Shown here one piece after another: positions 17,113 through 18,264 of a stretch of DNA of 18,264 bases. Source of the DNA: Kiritimatiellales bacterium. Lineage in GTDB: Bacteria; Verrucomicrobiota; Kiritimatiellia; Kiritimatiellales; Pontiellaceae. A program made the translations under genes and the position numbers. A model generated the notes under the pieces. That model was given only the letters and a program-made list of their open reading frames with translations. It had not been told where the DNA came from and made no database searches. The stretch is taken from assembly GCA_021734595.1 (NCBI GenBank), contig JAIPIO010000029.1, positions 1 through 18,264 on the forward strand. The letters run 5' to 3'. Every line of letters begins with the position of its first letter. Position 1 is the stretch's first letter.

Positions 17113-17526
17113 CTACTCGTCGATGTTTTCCAGCGCCATCGTGTCCAGATTGATTCTGCGGTAGTAGCAGTTGCGCGGCTCGCCCTTTTTGTTTTTGGTG
17201 TGGCAAATGCCGCCGCGGTTCGGGCGCACCACAAACAGCAACGAGTTCTGTTCGCAGTTTACATAGGCTTCCAGCAGATCGAAGGTTTCACCGGAGGTCA
17301 GGCCTTTGATCCACAACTCCTGCCGCGACGAGCTCCACAGCACCAGCATCTTGCGCTTGAGCGATTCCTCGAACGCGATCTGGTTGATGTAGGCCACGAG
17401 AATGACCTCTTTCGTATCGGCGTGCTGCACCGCCACGGGAATAATTCCCTTCGTCCCCTCAACCGCCTTTTCCAGTTTGTTCCAATCAAGTGCCAGTTCC
17501 AATCCTTCTTCCAATTCCTTGCTCAT
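17113..17526 (-). CDS. hisI: Phosphoribosyl-AMP cyclohydrolase
   Basis: ATG at 17524-17526 with AAAGGAG upstream gives 137 residues; a longer in-frame start would run through the promoter. The enzyme opens the adenine ring of PR-AMP in the third histidine step. Signature: WSSSRQELWIKGLTSG (64-79) and three zinc cysteines C91, C108 (ICHT) and C120 (NCYYRR). The usual DCDxD magnesium cluster reads N90-C-E92-Q-N94. This is HisI alone, with no HisE domain. It heads a probable hisI-phosphohexomutase-trpE-trpG unit and has a clear promoter. Confidence 0.93.
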   Translation of the reverse strand: MSKELEEGLELALDWNKLEKAVEGTKGIIPVAVQHADTKEVILVAYINQIAFEESLKRKMLVLWSSSRQELWIKGLTSGETFDLLEAYVNCEQNSLLFVVRPNRGGICHTKNKKGEPRNCYYRRINLDTMALENIDE

Positions 17527-17558
17527 AAAAGCGTTCTCCTTTGTTTTAAAAAGAAAGC

Positions 17559-17587
17559 ATTGTACGCCACTCCCCCGATCTTGCCAA
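17559..17587 (-). promoter_or_regulatory. Promoter of the hisI unit
   Basis: Minus strand: -35 TTGGCA (17582-17587), 17 bp, -10 TACAAT (17559-17564). Each box is 5 of 6 and the spacing is optimal, making this the best promoter in the window. Confidence 0.7.
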
Positions 17588-17681
17588 CCTCGCAAAACCT
17601 TCTTTGGCCGAATCACTTTCTGCTTGTCTCCAAGGGAACCAACCCCCATCCTCCTTCGCTAATTTCAAACGGAGAACAAGA

Positions 17682-18264
17682 ATGGACAGACGCAAGGCAA
17701 TGATAATGGCAACCGGAGCCGCGGCAGGCGGCGGGGCGTGCATACTGGCGCTCACCACGGCCTTCAAACCCAAGATCCGGCCAGCGGATCAGCCCAAAAA
17801 GCTTGAATCCGGCAATGCAAACCCCGATTGGAAATACATTCGCCTGAACCCTGCGACCACCGCCGACCTGGCCTATGGAAACTATGTGGAGGGAAGCTGT
17901 ATGTATGCTGTCTGCAAGAGTGTTGTTTCCCAATTGGCCGACCAGTTCGGTGAGCCGTACAGTTCCTTCCCCTGCCACATGATGAAATACGGCCATGGCG
18001 GCATCGGCGGCTTCGGCACGGTTTGCGGCGCGCTCAACGGGGCGGCCGCGATCATCGGTCTGCTGGTGGCCGACAAAGAATCACAGAACGCCTTGATCAC
18101 CGATCTGTTCCGTTGGTATGAACAGACCCCGCTCCCCAAATCAAGCCCCTCCAGCCCCCGGTTGGACTTCGCGCCTCCCGCCTCCACTGCCGGTTCAGCG
18201 CTCTGCCATGCCTCCACCACAAACTGGGCAAATGTCTCGGGATATGGAATTGGGAGCAAACAAC
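17682..18264 (+). CDS. Tat-exported C_GCAxxG_C_C family protein (partial, C-terminus outside window)
   Basis: ATG at 17682 follows GGAG by 7 nt; 194 codons stay open to the window end. The N-terminus MDRRKAMIMATGAAAGGGA, followed by a hydrophobic run to about residue 28, looks like a twin-arginine signal. The mature part has C73 and C78 (GSCMYAVCKSVV), C98, then GGFGTVCGALNGAAAIIG around C115, and C175-H. This spacing fits the C_GCAxxG_C_C redox family, which includes split-Soret cytochrome-like proteins. No CxxCH heme motif is seen in the available part. It probably binds a metal or redox cofactor outside the cytoplasm. It is divergent from hisI across 155 bp. Confidence 0.72.
   Translation, partial: MDRRKAMIMATGAAAGGGACILALTTAFKPKIRPADQPKKLESGNANPDWKYIRLNPATTADLAYGNYVEGSCMYAVCKSVVSQLADQFGEPYSSFPCHMMKYGHGGIGGFGTVCGALNGAAAIIGLLVADKESQNALITDLFRWYEQTPLPKSSPSSPRLDFAPPASTAGSALCHASTTNWANVSGYGIGSKQ

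Noticed and set aside
16501..17703. 400-codon plus-strand frame opposite hisI and the mutase
   Set aside because: Spans two real genes and the promoter between divergent genes; composition is typical of an antisense shadow.
17826..17835. Half palindrome GATTGGAAA in the Tat-exported protein gene
   Set aside because: Only the right half is present, so it cannot be told from chance.

Overview
This 18.3 kb bacterial window is moderately GC-rich and densely coded. It holds mostly housekeeping metabolism plus one large secreted sulfatase. No rRNA, tRNA, transposase or CRISPR was seen. Shine-Dalgarno sites, sigma70-like promoters and hairpin terminators are recognisable. The secreted Cys-type sulfatase with several C-terminal beta-rich modules, the small periplasmic thioredoxin, an HPr with no visible PTS partners and a CGCAxxGCC-type protein suggest a PVC-superphylum anaerobe, perhaps a Pontiella-like member of Kiritimatiellota. 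That placement is inference; the sequence holds no taxonomic marker I can test.

Layout. (1) 1-525, minus: TatD-family hydrolase, cut by the window edge. (2) 717-2801, plus: stand-alone fusA (EF-G), convergent with a secreted thioredoxin-like gene (2926-3375, minus) across a bidirectional terminator. (3) 3518-6344, minus: lplA, a small lipoprotein gene, an HPr gene and class II fructose-bisphosphate aldolase; the aldolase has its own promoter and terminator. (4) 6396-13468, plus: adenosine deaminase, sulfatase, then guaB and nadE only 5 nt apart. (5) 13472-17526, minus: hisI, a phosphohexomutase, trpE and trpG, probably read as one unit from a good promoter before hisI; trpE and trpG overlap by ATGA. 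(6) 17682-end, plus: Tat-exported C_GCAxxG_C_C protein, cut by the window edge.

Functional links. guaB uses NAD+, and nadE makes it. Adenosine deaminase adds purine salvage. The hisI-trpEG unit joins histidine and tryptophan synthesis. HPr carries both His15 and Ser46. In known systems HPr kinase responds to fructose-1,6-bisphosphate, the substrate of the neighbouring aldolase.

The most striking signal is not a gene. A short palindrome, TTCCA-N5-TGGAA (commonly TTCCARNGATTGGAA), occurs 10 times exactly, plus one near copy. About 0.02 copies would be expected by chance under uniform base composition. Eight copies lie inside genes, and they are read in all three codon phases, so the constraint looks DNA- or RNA-level rather than protein-level. 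Two pairs have centres exactly 32 bp apart. Three copies (one degenerate) crowd the fusA-thioredoxin intergenic region around its terminator. I regard this as a candidate undescribed interspersed element or binding-site system.
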